Assembly (NCBI GenBank): GCA_009760855.2
Contig: WPIO01000004.1
Span: 5,588,501-5,652,500, forward strand
Reading direction: 5' to 3'
From: Cristatella mucedo
Lineage: Eukaryota > Bryozoa > Phylactolaemata > Cristatellidae
DNA: 64,000 nt
In this document: one piece after another, positions 56,301 to 64,000 of the stretch
How positions within the stretch are numbered: the first letter of the stretch is position 1
How the letters are laid out: every line of letters starts with the position of its first letter
The notes under the pieces: generated by a model
Seen by the model: only the letters and a program-made list of their open reading frames with translations
The model's database searches: none
What the model was told of the DNA's origin: nothing
Position numbers and translations under genes: made by a program

Positions 56301-59184
56301 TTTGAAAACCAGCTTTGCAGCCATATTCATAGCAAGCTGCAGTGGCCTTGTGGCTTTCTTTGGTAGCCCAGCCAAAAGGGAATTACAATAATCAAGCCGA
56401 GAGAGAACTAAAGAGCTAGTTCAATCATTTGCAAGCCACCACGGTAGACAGCCCATAATCTTAGATAAGGATCGGACGTGATTGCTAGATGTGGAGGTAG
56501 TCTTCTTAACGAAGCTTTCAAAATTTAGGCAGCTTTCAAATAAGACTCCTAAATTCCAAGCACACGGCGACAGTCGCACAGCAGTATCACCTATTAGAGA
56601 GCAAAGTTTTCTAATCCAGCCGCACGCTTGGGGTGTCCTACGAGTCGCAGTTCCGTGCTATTGTCGTTAAGGTTAATGGCATTGGCCGACATCCGGGATC
56701 GAATGTCTGCAAGGCCAGCATTCATTTTTTCGGTCGCTGCAGCAGATTCCGATGGTTGAAATGAAAAAACAGCTGAGTATTGTCAGCATAAACGTGATAG
56801 CCGATGCCGTGGGCCCGAATCACTTTTCCCACAGGTTAAATATAAATAAAGAACAGCCAAGGACCGAGAGCAGATTCTTGTGTGACTTCACAGATAAGTG
56901 GTCTGGTGGATGAGGCTTGACCCTCACGCGACACGGGTTGAACCTGACCATATTATTACGATTTTAACCACGCCAGTGCCTCGTCCCAGACCGATCGTTG
57001 TTCTCAATCGTTCAAGTAGGATATCGTAATCGACGGTGTCGAAGGCAGCTGGGAGATCTAGCTGCACCAGAGCAGTGACATTCTTGTCATCACACCTGCG
57101 TAAGATGTCATTGGTTACACGGAGCAGAGCAGTTTCAGTGGCGCGGGGTCGCTTAAATGCCGGCTTTTCTGAAAATTCATACTTTTCATCACATGCTACA
57201 AGCTGCTTAGACAGTTTTTTCAAGAACCTTTGACAAAAAAGGAAGACGGGAAACTGGACGATAGTTTGCTAGGGCCTCCTAATCTAATCCAGATTATCAA
57301 GCATTGGTCTAACGATTGCCGAATTGGAAGATTTGGTTACAACATTGTTTTCCAGTGAAGCATTAAAAATCTCATTGCGGCAGGGCTAAGTTTGTCTACC
57401 AGTGAAGACCACAGAGCGGATGTTACAGGCTACGTCAGGAGGAGGAGGAGACGAGCTCTTTTTGCTAGACTTTGTTAAGCTAGCCACATCGCATGCAGAC
57501 ACTTCGGAAAATCTCTCAATGATAAGAAGGCTGAAAACTTGTCGGCCGAGCCGTTAACATCTGGGGAGTGAGATCTCACAGATTTGGCTAGCAAGTTGCT
57601 GCGCTTATGCGTGCTGGCACTGTGCGTGCTGCCACTAACCAAGCGTGCATGCTAATCCTGTGCAAGTCACCGCTGACCACGTTATTCTTGTTGTTCATTG
57701 AGCATGCTACCACTGACCATTCGATCGTGATTCGTTTGTGCCAAATGTAAAGTGCATAGAAAGAGATTGAGCTCTCTGAGGACGCTCTATCAAATTCGTT
57801 TGTACTATTCGCAGTCTTATAAATTGAGCCTGAATAGCAGGACGTTAGCTTTCGAGTGAGAGAAAAAACGAAGCCCTGGCTTTTCTAAGCTTCCGGGTGC
57901 AGGCTCGGAGGAAGTTTCTTTTTTTCCCCTTTAAATCGACTTCAGATCGCAATCAGACTTCGTCTCGTGCGACAAAAGAAAGCAAGCGACTGGGTCTCTA
58001 GCGACTGGGTCTAAGGAGGACTAGCTCGACTTGCACGTAGCACCGCTGCGTGCAGGCCTACGATGGATTGCTACGCGACGCGAACTTCTCGAACGCCTCG
58101 TCCGTCGAGCTTGGAGCGTCCAGCGCTGCAGCCACTCAGAGAGTTACATAGAATTCATTTCGTTTATTTGGCGCCCCAAGAGAACTTAATCTCTATTGAG
58201 GCGCTTCACATGTGCCCCGGGGCTCGAGCCCACGACCTCGGTCAGACCTTGGTCCCCGGGGCGAGCACCTTAACCGCTAGACCAAACCAGCTCGGCAGAG
58301 GGCGTCCTCTCAGAGTTGCGGTTTCGCAGAACGGCGAGAGCCTCGCCGCTCCAGCCTACCGGCCAGCGGCGAGGCTCTCGCCGCTGGTATTTTCGAAAGA
58401 ATTAGCCATGTTGTTCTAGTTGGCACGATTGCGAACGTGCCGGATTTCGACCTGTTTGTTATACGTGGCTTTTCAACCTAAGAATGAGCGAACCGTCGAT
58501 AAGCGCGGTCATCGAGAAGTGGTCTGGACCGATTTAAAAAGGCTACGTTTCACTGTGCCTTCTCGATTCTTCAGACCATTCATCTAATGATATTCAGTGG
58601 TTCTATTGCCGTTCTTTCCGTCGCCCTCTCAGCGTTCGAGCAAGCTGTCTTGTTTCCCTCACTTATATATCTGCGTCATTTTCGCCCTCGAAGCGTTTAT
58701 CCGTTGAACCTGATGAAAAAGATCAGATTACATTTCTCTCTTTGGCGTCGCTAGTTCAAGGGATATGGGTGTGACGAGCCGTGCATCCGTTTTGCCTGAT
58801 ATCGAGCGCCTGGGCTTCTGCCTCGTTGCAGATGCGAACATGCTGCTGGAGTGTGTCGCTGCACTAATGTGCGTAGTGACAATAATCTGTCTGCGGCCGA
58901 CTTACAACCGTCTCAATGCAGAAGCAGCGGCGAAGCGGCAGGCAAAAGCGAGTTATTCTCTCGGCGGACTGGAGGTGGCTTCGGAGCCGCCGGTGGCAGA
59001 AGCTGCCACGAAGCGGCAGGCAAGTGTGACCTGTGCCCCCGACGGACCGGGGGCAGCTTCGGAGCCGCCGCTGGCAGAAGCTGCCACGAAGCGGCAGGCA
59101 AGTGTGACCTCTGCCCCGACGGACCGAGGGCAGCTTCGGAGCCGCCGCTGGCAGAAGCTGCCACGAAGCGGCAGGCAAGTGTGA
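41708..59184 (+). CDS. SLC49A3/MFSD7-like major facilitator transporter, ten coding exons
   Basis: Twelve-helix membrane transporter of the SLC49 (FLVCR-related) group. Coding exons: 41708-41863, 41973-42131, 42258-42360, 44814-44927, 46231-46307, 47179-47313, 51353-51622, 53750-53907, 55439-55548, 58832-59184, joining to 544 aa without a stop. All nine introns are GT-AG and all phases agree (0,0,1,1,0,0,0,2,1). Diagnostic stretches: LWLSCAPVADV, WLIDAKGLK, LILGAWVNAAG, KLAATWFPDGQRA, SNPLG, FSGLCGILV, LLELAVEVTYPVAE. Length is close to that known for vertebrate SLC49A3. The substrate of SLC49A3 is not settled, whereas relatives carry haem, choline or pyridoxine, so I make no substrate claim. 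The cytosolic tail is built from a 26-residue repeat. Introns carry LINE, SINE and hAT insertions. Confidence 0.92.
41973..42131 (+). CDS. Transporter exon 2
   Basis: Residues 53-105: end of helix 1 (LWLSCAPVADV) and helix 2 (NYLSLVFIISLVLLGLPTIW), then the helix 2-3 loop LIDAKGLKFS, matching the MFS motif-A position. Acceptor catcttttgcag, donor gtaagc. Confidence 0.92.
42258..42360 (+). CDS. Transporter exon 3
   Basis: Residues 106-139 plus one base: helix 3 (LILGAWVNAAGAIIRTWSG) and a loop. Acceptor gactgtcttgcag, donor g|gtaagt, phase 1. Confidence 0.92.
42421..42570 (+). mobile_element. SINE-A copy 4, in intron 3
   Basis: Plus-strand copy with the clearest tRNA-like head (gctggtttggccaagtggtt, aag), resembling the D-arm region of Ser/Leu tRNAs, B-box gggctcgagcccta, and tail catatgtgaagcgcctgcat, aaagattaggttctcttatg, gcgctatac. 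An (AT)n run follows. Confidence 0.85.
42569..42591. repeat. (AT)n run at the SINE-A end
   Basis: About eleven AT units directly after the SINE tail. Confidence 0.9.
43110..43650 (+). mobile_element. LINE family 2, C-terminal part, in intron 3
   Basis: Sense copy: decayed coding up to 43370, then HFQPPRALRSSMDYMLPVPV and CRLKTIGYRS with a shifted LWSS. The 3' UTR is mostly missing. Confidence 0.8.
43651..44419. other. Intron 3, no feature seen
   Basis: AT-rich intronic DNA without a recognised element. Confidence 0.4.
44420..44583 (+). mobile_element. SINE-B copy 3, in intron 3
   Basis: Head gtgatggcgacctaggtaag, arm acctcggtcccgatgtcgtg, body gcaagcggtgatgatagcct, end ctatacaaaagaggctgtta. 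The B-box is mutated to ggttctaatcc. Confidence 0.85.
44814..44927 (+). CDS. Transporter exon 4
   Basis: Completes Gly140 and encodes up to residue 177 plus one base: helix 4 (QIVASTAQGIPMFGITKLAA) and the loop TWFPDGQRAIASSIASM. Acceptor tcttctttag, donor t|gtaagt. Confidence 0.92.
45165..45835 (+). mobile_element. LINE family 1, 3' third, in intron 4
   Basis: Sense copy: LVQNSAARLVCCERHSCRT, LLADLHWLLVKQHIDFKVLS, then broken frame, a 3' UTR (gcttatccgtgctgacactg) and a tail (gcctagaaagagattgaatt, ctctgagggcgctataac). Confidence 0.88.
46231..46307 (+). CDS. Transporter exon 5
   Basis: Completes Ser178 and encodes NPLGILLVYVVVPLTVTTSN then DIKYM, helix 5. Acceptor ttcattttag, donor atg|gttagt, phase 0. 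It is short (77 bp), but its junctions fit both neighbours. Confidence 0.85.
46800..46890. repeat. AT-rich simple sequence in intron 5
   Basis: Low-complexity taataataatata-like DNA; nothing else is seen in intron 5 (46308-47178). Confidence 0.6.
47179..47313 (+). CDS. Transporter exon 6
   Basis: Residues 204-248: helix 6 (QLTLGCPALATAIFASAVVR) and the central loop TGNPPTPPSTGSQSKPLPFF, AGVKQ. Acceptor ctacttgcag; donor cag|gtcaga is weak but gives the expected join to exon 7. A later gtatgc at 47447 would add about 45 residues foreign to the family. Confidence 0.8.
47845..48226 (-). mobile_element. LINE family 1 in intron 6, segment 1
   Basis: Antisense tail (aatagcaccctcagagaact) and 3' UTR into the C-terminal region. 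The element continues after the SINE at 48227-48402 and again after the hAT element at 48703-49846. Confidence 0.75.
48227..48402 (+). mobile_element. SINE-B copy 4, nested in a LINE
   Basis: Head taatggcttactaggtaagg, arm atctcggccccaaggtcgtg, B-box ggttcgaatcc, body ending ctatacaaaaagaggctttt, then (TATT)n. LINE family 1 sequence flanks it on both sides, so it inserted into that LINE. Confidence 0.88.
48403..48702 (-). mobile_element. LINE family 1 in intron 6, segment 2
   Basis: Resumes the antisense C-terminal region (ggctggagctgcttgatacg, ttgcgacactcacgacagac-like words) and stops at the hAT element. A short local duplication of 'agct(g/t)aaagtaggc' lies at 48657-48700. Confidence 0.7.
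48703..49846 (+). mobile_element. Decayed hAT-type DNA transposon in intron 6
   Basis: AT-rich block of about 1.14 kb that splits the LINE. It carries a hAT transposase piece at 49349-49675. Candidate 8-bp target duplications are taggcgga (48695-48702) and taggcaaa (49847-49854), six of eight identical, as expected for an old hAT insertion. The ends are weakly inverted (tagggtttcc and the complement of gaataccta). Most of the transposase is deleted. Confidence 0.65.
49349..49675 (+). pseudogene. hAT transposase fragment
   Basis: About 108 codons after an in-frame stop. LATDGISIRAFTRNKYIQQS and RRDGIKLPT are typical of the region before the catalytic core, and GVQFSVTVDECTTER carries the first catalytic Asp motif (family form FSxTxDEWT, here with Cys in place of Trp). 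It stops soon after, so the RNase-H-like domain and the C-terminal dimerisation part are lost. A further decayed frame lies at 49036-49221. Confidence 0.7.
49847..50345 (-). mobile_element. LINE family 1 in intron 6, segment 3
   Basis: Continues exactly where segment 2 stops: complement of the RT region with HLYLCFDPSQPSIASNSLNS and MAANLLRLNDDKMSVLVIGN. The YADD box has become MGD, so it is inactive. Confidence 0.85.
50346..51189. other. Intron 6, unidentified block before a LINE tail
   Basis: A 142-codon plus frame (50370-50798) and a 130-codon frame (50859-51251) have no recognised domain. Because a sense LINE tail follows directly, this block may be the 5' or internal part of a rearranged element. 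Confidence 0.35.
51190..51265 (+). mobile_element. Solo LINE family 1 tail, in intron 6
   Basis: aatttaaagcgcctagaaag, agatggatttctctgagggt, gctttatcgagtgcattatt, then ATT repeats. It lies 87 bp before exon 7. Confidence 0.8.
51353..51622 (+). CDS. Transporter exon 7
   Basis: Residues 249-338: ALRNRQFWLILMAFGSGFGM opens helix 7, FSGLCGILVIVSGILGAIVT is helix 8, VEKTKKFEELVKA is the motif-A-like loop, and NAATFMCLVAYCM starts helix 9. Acceptor aacgttgtag, donor atg|gtagag, phase 0. Confidence 0.9.
51835..52155 (-). mobile_element. LINE family 1, 3' end, in intron 7
   Basis: Antisense tail (tatatagcgcccttagagaa, ctcaatctctttctaggcac), then 3' UTR and the start of the C-terminal region, ending abruptly at about 52155. 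Confidence 0.8.
52156..52670 (-). pseudogene. Unidentified former coding block between two LINE ends
   Basis: About 510 bp with protein-like minus-strand frames that must shift once: SYNHLLFRSGNVSCYQAAAY then, in another frame, LLELSLILLAKLLPQLQADP, GLKARGLSDHFYARAEAP and ARNMAADTVASAQKRAAELA. The composition is unlike LINE protein. I do not recognise the family. It may be a captured or processed fragment of a host gene. Confidence 0.35.
52672..52975 (+). mobile_element. LINE family 1, 3' end, in intron 7
   Basis: Sense 3' end: tttaaaaagaaactaaaaac, gcttatgcgtgctgatactg, then a tail (ccataaagagattgagttct). It lies opposite the antisense LINE end at 51835, so the two form an inverted pair around 52156-52670. 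Confidence 0.85.
53309..53412. repeat. (AT)n microsatellite in intron 7
   Basis: AT dinucleotide repeats with a few tgta and cgta interruptions, and ATT at the end. Confidence 0.95.
53750..53907 (+). CDS. Transporter exon 8
   Basis: Residues 339-390 plus two bases: ENVLLALSVSLIGFFGLALY (helix 10 region), then VLLELAVEVTYPVAETISCG and LITISG, one of the most conserved parts of the SLC49 group. Acceptor ttcttctacgcag, donor gg|gtaaac. Confidence 0.92.
53908..55438. other. Intron 8, no element seen
   Basis: No LINE, SINE or long frame recognised. Minus-strand frames of up to 78 codons are taken as chance. Confidence 0.4.
55439..55548 (+). CDS. Transporter exon 9
   Basis: Completes Gly391 and encodes GLQGILFLVLVQVLSPRLPD (helix 11), then an outer loop SVCQVGASDFT and one base of codon 428. 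Acceptor tttcttgcgttaag is slightly weak; donor g|gtaagt is strong. Confidence 0.85.
55645..57420 (-). mobile_element. LINE family 2, longest copy, in intron 9
   Basis: Antisense element. A short repeated 3' piece at 55645-55740 is followed by the full 3' UTR (tgtatctccgtctgtaactc), a C-terminal domain (KELEWLPVDRRIPSQVLTLT, HKARHGLNYSYLAELLHQLQ) and RT remains (ALVQLDLPAAFDTVDYDILL). It has more changes than family 1 and no intact long frame. 'HKARHGLNY..YLAELL' separates it from family 1. Confidence 0.85.
57597..57805 (+). mobile_element. LINE family 1, 3' end, in intron 9
   Basis: gcttatgcgtgctggcactg, tgcatgctaatcctgtgcaa, then a tail (catagaaagagattgagctc, tctgaggacgctctatcaaa). Confidence 0.85.
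58150..58295 (-). mobile_element. SINE-A copy 3, in intron 9
   Basis: Minus-strand copy: head gctggtttggtctagcggtt, aagg; B-box gggctcgagcccc; tail atgtgaagcgcctcaataga, gattaagttctcttggggcg. The tail is the closest of the four to the LINE 3' end. A direct ccccgggg sits in the head. Confidence 0.85.
58332..58383. repeat. Perfect 19-bp hairpin, 14-nt loop
   Basis: Left arm 58332-58350 (cggcgagagcctcgccgct) is exactly complementary to 58365-58383. It lies in intron 9, just downstream of SINE-A copy 3. Confidence 0.95.
58832..59184 (+). CDS. Transporter exon 10 (helix 12 and repeat tail)
   Basis: Completes Asp428, then ANMLLECVAALMCVVTIICL (helix 12) and PTYNRLNAEAAAKRQAK into a tail of 26-residue repeats (AATKRQASVTCAPDGPGAAS, EPPLAE). 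Acceptor cctcgttgcag. A 77-bp repeat unit shifts the frame in the third copy, so the last 29 or so residues are out of register and end at TGA 59182-59184. Confidence 0.85.
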
Positions 59185-59392
59185 CCTCTGCCCCCGACGG
59201 ACCAGGGGCAGCTTCGGAGCCGCCGCTGGCAGAAGCTGCCACGAAGCGGCAGGCAAGTGTGACCTGTGCCCCCGACGGACCGGGGCAGCTTCGGAGCCGC
59301 CGCTGGCAGAAGCTGCCACGAAGCGGCAGGCAAGTGTGACCTGTGCCCCTGACGGACCGGAGGCAGCTTTGGAGCCGCCGCTAGTACAAGCT
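58927..59392 (+). repeat. 78/77-bp coding minisatellite
   Basis: Six copies, starting at 58927 (diverged), 59005, 59083, 59160, 59238 and 59315. Unit lengths are 78, 78, 77, 78, 77 and a partial one. The 1-bp losses fall in C or G runs (gcccc for gccccc; ccgggg for ccggggg). The reverse strand also stays open (LPAASWQLLPAAAPKLP-like). Confidence 0.95.
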
Positions 59393-60995
59393 GCTGGGCT
59401 TGGCATCGGCGGACCTGACGGAAGTGCCCCCGAGATTCGATCCGAGTATCCACAGAACGCAAACGTAGTCGATGAACTCGCCTAATAGGGCTTGCGATTT
59501 CGATTTCTCTACCAAAGACACGCAGGTTGCTGGATGGTAACTTAGCTGTTCTCCGTTCTACTTTCAGATAAAATTGGTTAGCTTATTCATTTTAGATCGC
59601 CTTGATCATTAAGAGGTGGAAGAAGTTGTTTTGTAAACTCTAGAGAATGAGAGCTCACCGGGCGCCCACTACGCTCTGCTAAACGTGGTTTACAGGGCAC
59701 GAGTACTTTAAAGACCAGATGCATAAATGTTCCTTTGTCTTTGGTTTTTCCATTGCATACGCTGGAAAAGCGGTACCTCACGACCAGTCTTGTAAAGTAA
59801 GCGCTGTCAAGAGGTCAAGCCCAATTACGGCTAGCTTTTTCGAAGCCACATTGCCGATGTTGTTCTGCTCTGCCTAACTATAACTTAAATGGGGCGTGTG
59901 TAGGTGAATCACTGAATTTCGCGGACAAGGGAAGCTGCCAATCATGGGTAGCTGTTTTCCTGTGCGGTACAGAGTACAGTTTTAATAACTGTCATGCGAG
60001 TCCCAGAGTTCGAGTTCGAGTTCGAGTTCGAGCCTAGAACAAAAGAGAGACTTTGGAGCTTTGCCTATGCCATTATTTCCATCATCCAAATACGTGAATT
60101 AAATTTGTTTGTTGGGGCTGCCGTCCGATGTTTGCAATCTTTTGGCTGAAAGCTGCGAAAACTCTCCCTACTTCCCCCCTAAGGTGGCTCAGGCGCTATC
60201 GCGGTGAATACTGGCAGCGGTCCCTCCCATGACTCCCACTTCCGCCCGCGATTCCGCGCGCGAGTCTTACATCCGGGCTTACATCCGGGGAGCCTTAACA
60301 ACAGCAGGAAAAGTCAGTGGTCACAGGCGTCTGAGTCACCAGTGTCACACACTCAAGCGTTGCAACAGGGAATGCTTGGAATTCCGCATCTGTACCGAGC
60401 TGGTAACGGGCACAGTGACAGTCACACACTTCAAGTCGAAAACGCGCTCAAGTCAATCCTGTTCACGCGTGCCGTCGGCGACCGAAGTACGGCTAGAGGA
60501 ACCGGCTGGTAGATACTGCATTTGTGTCGACTTCGCTATTGAGGCCATTGAGGGTATTCATTTTTTCCTTCTTTCTTTGATCTTTCTTTTTCTTTCTTGC
60601 CTCGCGTCATCGACCCAAGCTTCCCCAGCCCTAAGCGCAGTATGCGGACTACGAACGCGCGCGCTTCCGTTTTGCCCCAGCAGGCTCGCCTCGCGAGACG
60701 GAGCCCCGCTGTGGCGCCGGCAGCATGACCTCTGCACCTACGACTTGTGCAGAGAGCCGCAACTCCCAAACTCCGGCGGTCCGTCGTGCGCGGGGCGTCA
60801 GTCAAACTCGAGGGCTCGTGGGTGGAGCCTCTCGCTCGCTCGGGCGGACGATGGAAGCGAAGAGGGCGGAGCCCACGGACACCCTCGGACGACCCTCGGC
60901 AGCTAAGTAGTAAGACCCGTGGCCACCACGTTCGTTGTTACTCGTTGCACACCGCCAGGACGCGAATAGAGTCCAAGTCTACCCTTTCCGCACGC
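59393..60995. other. Downstream of the transporter, no gene supported
   Basis: Holds a short (GAGTTC)n run at 60006-60032. A 225-codon plus frame (60229-60906) has a hydrophobic patch (FFLLSLIFLFLSCL) but no recognisable domain, and splicing was not evident. No good AATAAA immediately after the transporter stop was found. Confidence 0.35.
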
Positions 60996-61460
60996 CATTT
61001 CCTGCTGTTTCCGCGTCGGCATCGGGTCAATGTCATTTAAGCGTATCATGCTTAATCGAGCGTGCTAAAGCAAGTAGCTTGCGAAGATCGACGTACAAAG
61101 CTATACACAAGAAGACGCTCAAGGCAGATACAGATATTACCTGCATCCTAACATTTCCAATGTTGTACTCCTTAATCTGTGACCTACTTTGGAGGCTTAG
61201 CTTAAAAAATGATTCAGGGGTATCAAGTATGTCGGATGTTGAGCAAGGCTTAGAAGGGTCGCAGAATACGTAGAGCTGAGTGTCACTGGCGGGCGGGGGG
61301 GGGGGGGGGGCAAATATGAAAGCCAAGATCGAGTTTGACGACGATGGTATCTTCAGGTCGCGAAAATAATATGTATGAAGACGGAACGAGCCATGTTAGA
61401 GAGCTCAAGGTGAAGATTGAGATTGGAAAGAATAATTTGTCTTCGGCAGAGTTATCGGTA
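60996..61460 (-). mobile_element. Decayed LINE RT fragment (L2-group)
   Basis: Minus strand reads SDTQLYVFCDPSKPCSTSDI, the segment right after the YADD box, here preceded by a poly-G/C run (61295-61310) that replaces the catalytic region. Too decayed to give a family with certainty. Confidence 0.6.
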
Positions 61461-61617
61461 AAGCGGACAGGTTACAATTGACTCGAGAAATCCGTACAGT
61501 GTGACACTTGAGGAGCAGAAGGCACTATTTCTAACGGCCTGCAGCCGCGAGTTAAATGCCGATATAATGCAAGATTTCTAGATGCAGATCCCATATGTCT
61601 AGGATCGGTAACTGAAT

Positions 61618-61735
61618 AATATATATAATAATATAATATATATATATATAATATATATAATATATAATAATATAAATAAATAATAAAATATAATATAAAT
61701 GAATAAAATATAATATATATATAATAATAATATAT
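61618..61735. repeat. AT-rich microsatellite
   Basis: (AT)n with taa and aat interruptions. The word 'ctaggatcggtaactgaat' occurs on both sides (61598 and 61739), so the run sits inside a direct duplication. Confidence 0.9.
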
Positions 61736-61794
61736 CTCTAGGATCGGTAACTGAATCTCAATCTCAGTCTGCGACTGGACAAAGCTACGAGGAC

Positions 61795-62780
61795 TGAGTG
61801 AGTGGATGTTACGCAGGAGTGTTTTCTTTAGCGCCTGCTCTCCAAGCGCGAGCGGCTTCCGATGCACGATACGAGGTATCCAATAGACTTCACCAGACAC
61901 GAAACAGAAAGAGAAATTGGGTATTGCGTAGCAAAGTAAGGAGAGCGGGTGATGAAGTATCGAAGTGGCGGCTAAGTATCAGATCAGGACGGCTGAAGAA
62001 GAATTTGTCACAGCGGTCAGTAGAATGCTGCTTGCTGCATACGAATCGTGGGCTTGAGTTGCCACAGTCTGAAACATGCAAAGCACAAGCTTCTGCACAG
62101 TTGGTCTTTGAGCGACAGAAAGAAACAGCTAATGCATTGTCCTTGGAGGACCTGACGGCACGTGGAGACAAAAACCGATGCAGCATTTTAGCTAGGTGTG
62201 AAGGAGAAAAGCCATGGCGGCCATTGTGGATCAGAGTGAGATTTATGCTCCGTATCCGCTGATCAACCGGGAGCTGTTGCAGATCCCTCAGCAAACGAGA
62301 CATATGGCTGAACCGCTGTGATTTGATGACTAACCTTGCAGCCATTTTGACGACCAGCTGCTGAGGCTTAATGGATTTTGTCGGTAGCTTAGCCAATACG
62401 GAATTTTGGTAGTTCAGCCCAGACAGAACCTTGGAGCTAGTTAGATTTTGTCAGTAGCTGCAGCTGACCCCGACAACTTAAAGGACAACTACAGATGCGT
62501 GTCGTCAGCAGAATAGCGACTGTAGAATCTACGGGCCCTCAGCACTTTACCCAGAGGCTCGCTATAAATGGAGAGCAGCAAAAAACCGTGAGCGAGCCCT
62601 TGTTGAATTCCACATATGACGAGCCTAATGTATGAGACGTGACTAACACATGACGCGGATTGAACACGATCGAACAAATACAATTTAAATCACGCTAGTA
62701 CCGCGTCTGCCCGGCCAATCGTTGTTGTCTTAACTCGGATTATCCTCTAATGACAATCAGGAAACAAGAGGGTACGGTAT
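61795..62780 (-). mobile_element. LINE family 2, decayed copy
   Basis: Antisense: 3' UTR word ttacgcaggagtgttttctt, then the C-terminal domain (RDLQQLPVDQRIRSINLTLI, HNGRHGFSPSHLAKMLHRFL), then RT remains (a YSADDT form of the catalytic box on the minus strand near 62500). Frames are broken in several places. Confidence 0.8.
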
Positions 62781-63759
62781 AGTGCCATCAAATGACGAGC
62801 TCTTTTTACTAGATTTAACTGAGCTAACCAACTCTTAAGCAGAAATCTTGAAAAATATCTTAAGGGAGAACATTGGTTGCAACGCAACACTTGCTGCGGT
62901 CGGAATTGGCTGTATACAGGCACAAGTACGTGCAATATTTTCAAGGAAGAAGGCGAAAAACTTATTGTCCAAAGTTTTCTGTTCGGATTGTGAGAAAATT
63001 ATTCGCTGTCTTACAAATTTTTCTTAGGGCAATGCTGGCTAGACTTTAGTTGTCGAGTGAAAATGAAGCCATTGCTTTTCTAAGCTACCGAGTTTAGACT
63101 CAGCTTGTGCTGTCTTAGAAACAGAATCCCTGTTGCAAGCGAGATTGGAGAAAAATCAGATTGGGATAGTTTAACGTATTTTACGGATTTTATTTCTATG
63201 CACTGCTTCGTAGGAAGCCTGAGCAGAAGTTCCGGTTAGGAGACCGGGATAGTGAAAGTAGTCTCATCCGGGCGGTGGATCGTTTGCTGACACTGGACGG
63301 TCTGAACGTAACGAGATGCGGCAGTCAATCTTTCAAAAATACTAGGGAACTGAACATCCCAGCTCTCAGCAGCTCTGGAGAGACACTCGTACTTGGAGAG
63401 ATGCAGAGGTGGCCGCTTCTACCGGACCAAGTCTGCGCATGCGCTGGCTGCTCAGCACTTTCAACACTTTCGCGTCGTCGACCAGCGACAGAGCGGGGAA
63501 CAGATGGGGGTGTGCTGCAAAGAAGCATTGCATGCTTGCGACCGTGTTAGCTTGATCGCATGAGCACGATCGCACGAGCATGCGAGGATACGACACCTTT
63601 CAACACATTCAGGATCTCGAGCTACCTCTACGTTCATTTGTCGTATGCTGTAAATGTTCAGCGCCATCCGAACTTCATTGAGAGTGAAAATATGCTCTGA
63701 CTGCTGCTGCTGCTGCTATTTTCGTGGCCAGATAGTGCATCGAGTGCATTGCGAGTGCC
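62781..63759. other. No gene seen
   Basis: Some further LINE-like words near 62790-63110. A (CTG)n run of about 5 units lies at 63700-63716. The rest is unique. Confidence 0.4.
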
Positions 63760-63957
63760 GATCAATACTGCAATGCCTCGCGATCGATACTCCAATGCCT
63801 CGAGATTGACACTCTAATGCCTCTCGCTTGACAATCCAATGCCTCGCGATAAATAATCCAATGCCTCGCTATAAATAATCCAATGCCTCGCGATAGATAC
63901 TCCAATGCCTCGCGATCGATACTCCAATGCCTCGTGATCGATACTCTAATGCCTCGC
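63760..63957. repeat. 22-bp minisatellite, nine copies
   Basis: Nine exact-length units of gatcgatactccaatgcctcg plus c, with substitutions only. A degraded copy follows to about 63970. Confidence 0.97.
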
Positions 63958-64000
63958 GATTACAACCTTAAGACTTCACCGGTCTGAATCGGAATTAGAA

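Noticed and set aside
58864-59462. Minus-strand frames of up to 180 codons over the 78-bp repeat
   Set aside because: Antisense shadows of the coding minisatellite.
60229-60906. 225-codon plus-strand frame with a hydrophobic patch
   Set aside because: No domain, no signal-peptide logic, GC-rich end with overlapping frames on both strands; likely chance.

Overview
This is eukaryotic, metazoan DNA. It has spliced genes with GT-AG introns, CpG-dense islands, non-LTR retrotransposons of the CR1/L2 group, tRNA-derived SINEs, a decayed hAT DNA transposon and many micro- and minisatellites. A TATA box plus initiator in front of a Not-type homeobox gene fits a bilaterian invertebrate, perhaps an arthropod. 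The taxon cannot be fixed from the sequence alone.

Layout. 1-1860: a diverged satellite of about 172 bp that flips orientation near 1190. 2.2-8.0 kb: a SINE, a GGA microsatellite, one antisense L2-like LINE carrying a nested insertion, and one sense LINE with a long open reverse-transcriptase frame. 8.04-12.39 kb: a 4.35-kb array of a 10-bp minisatellite. 12.4-19 kb: CpG-rich DNA with a perfect 48-bp palindrome, a 43-bp inverted repeat, a 650-bp CT tract and the first gene, a two-exon Not-family homeobox gene (17641-18601, +). 19-41 kb: no convincing gene; fragments of two LINE families, two SINE families, microsatellites and GC-rich hairpins. 41.7-59.2 kb: the second gene, a ten-exon major-facilitator transporter resembling SLC49A3/MFSD7 (+), whose introns are full of LINE, SINE and hAT debris and whose last exon runs into a 78/77-bp coding minisatellite. 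59.2-64 kb: more LINE debris and a terminal 22-bp minisatellite.

The two genes look intact. In both, every intron has GT-AG ends and the codon phase matches across each junction. They have no evident shared pathway: one is a nuclear DNA-binding protein with an Eh1-like motif, the other a 12-helix membrane transporter. The mobile elements do form a system. One SINE family (here SINE-A) has a tRNA-like head and a 3' tail matching the 3' end of the resident L2-like LINE, which suggests it borrows that LINE's reverse transcriptase. The most unusual items are the 10-bp array that stays in exact 10-bp register for about 4.1 kb, the four perfect GC-rich hairpins or palindromes, and the frame-breaking minisatellite in the transporter's tail.
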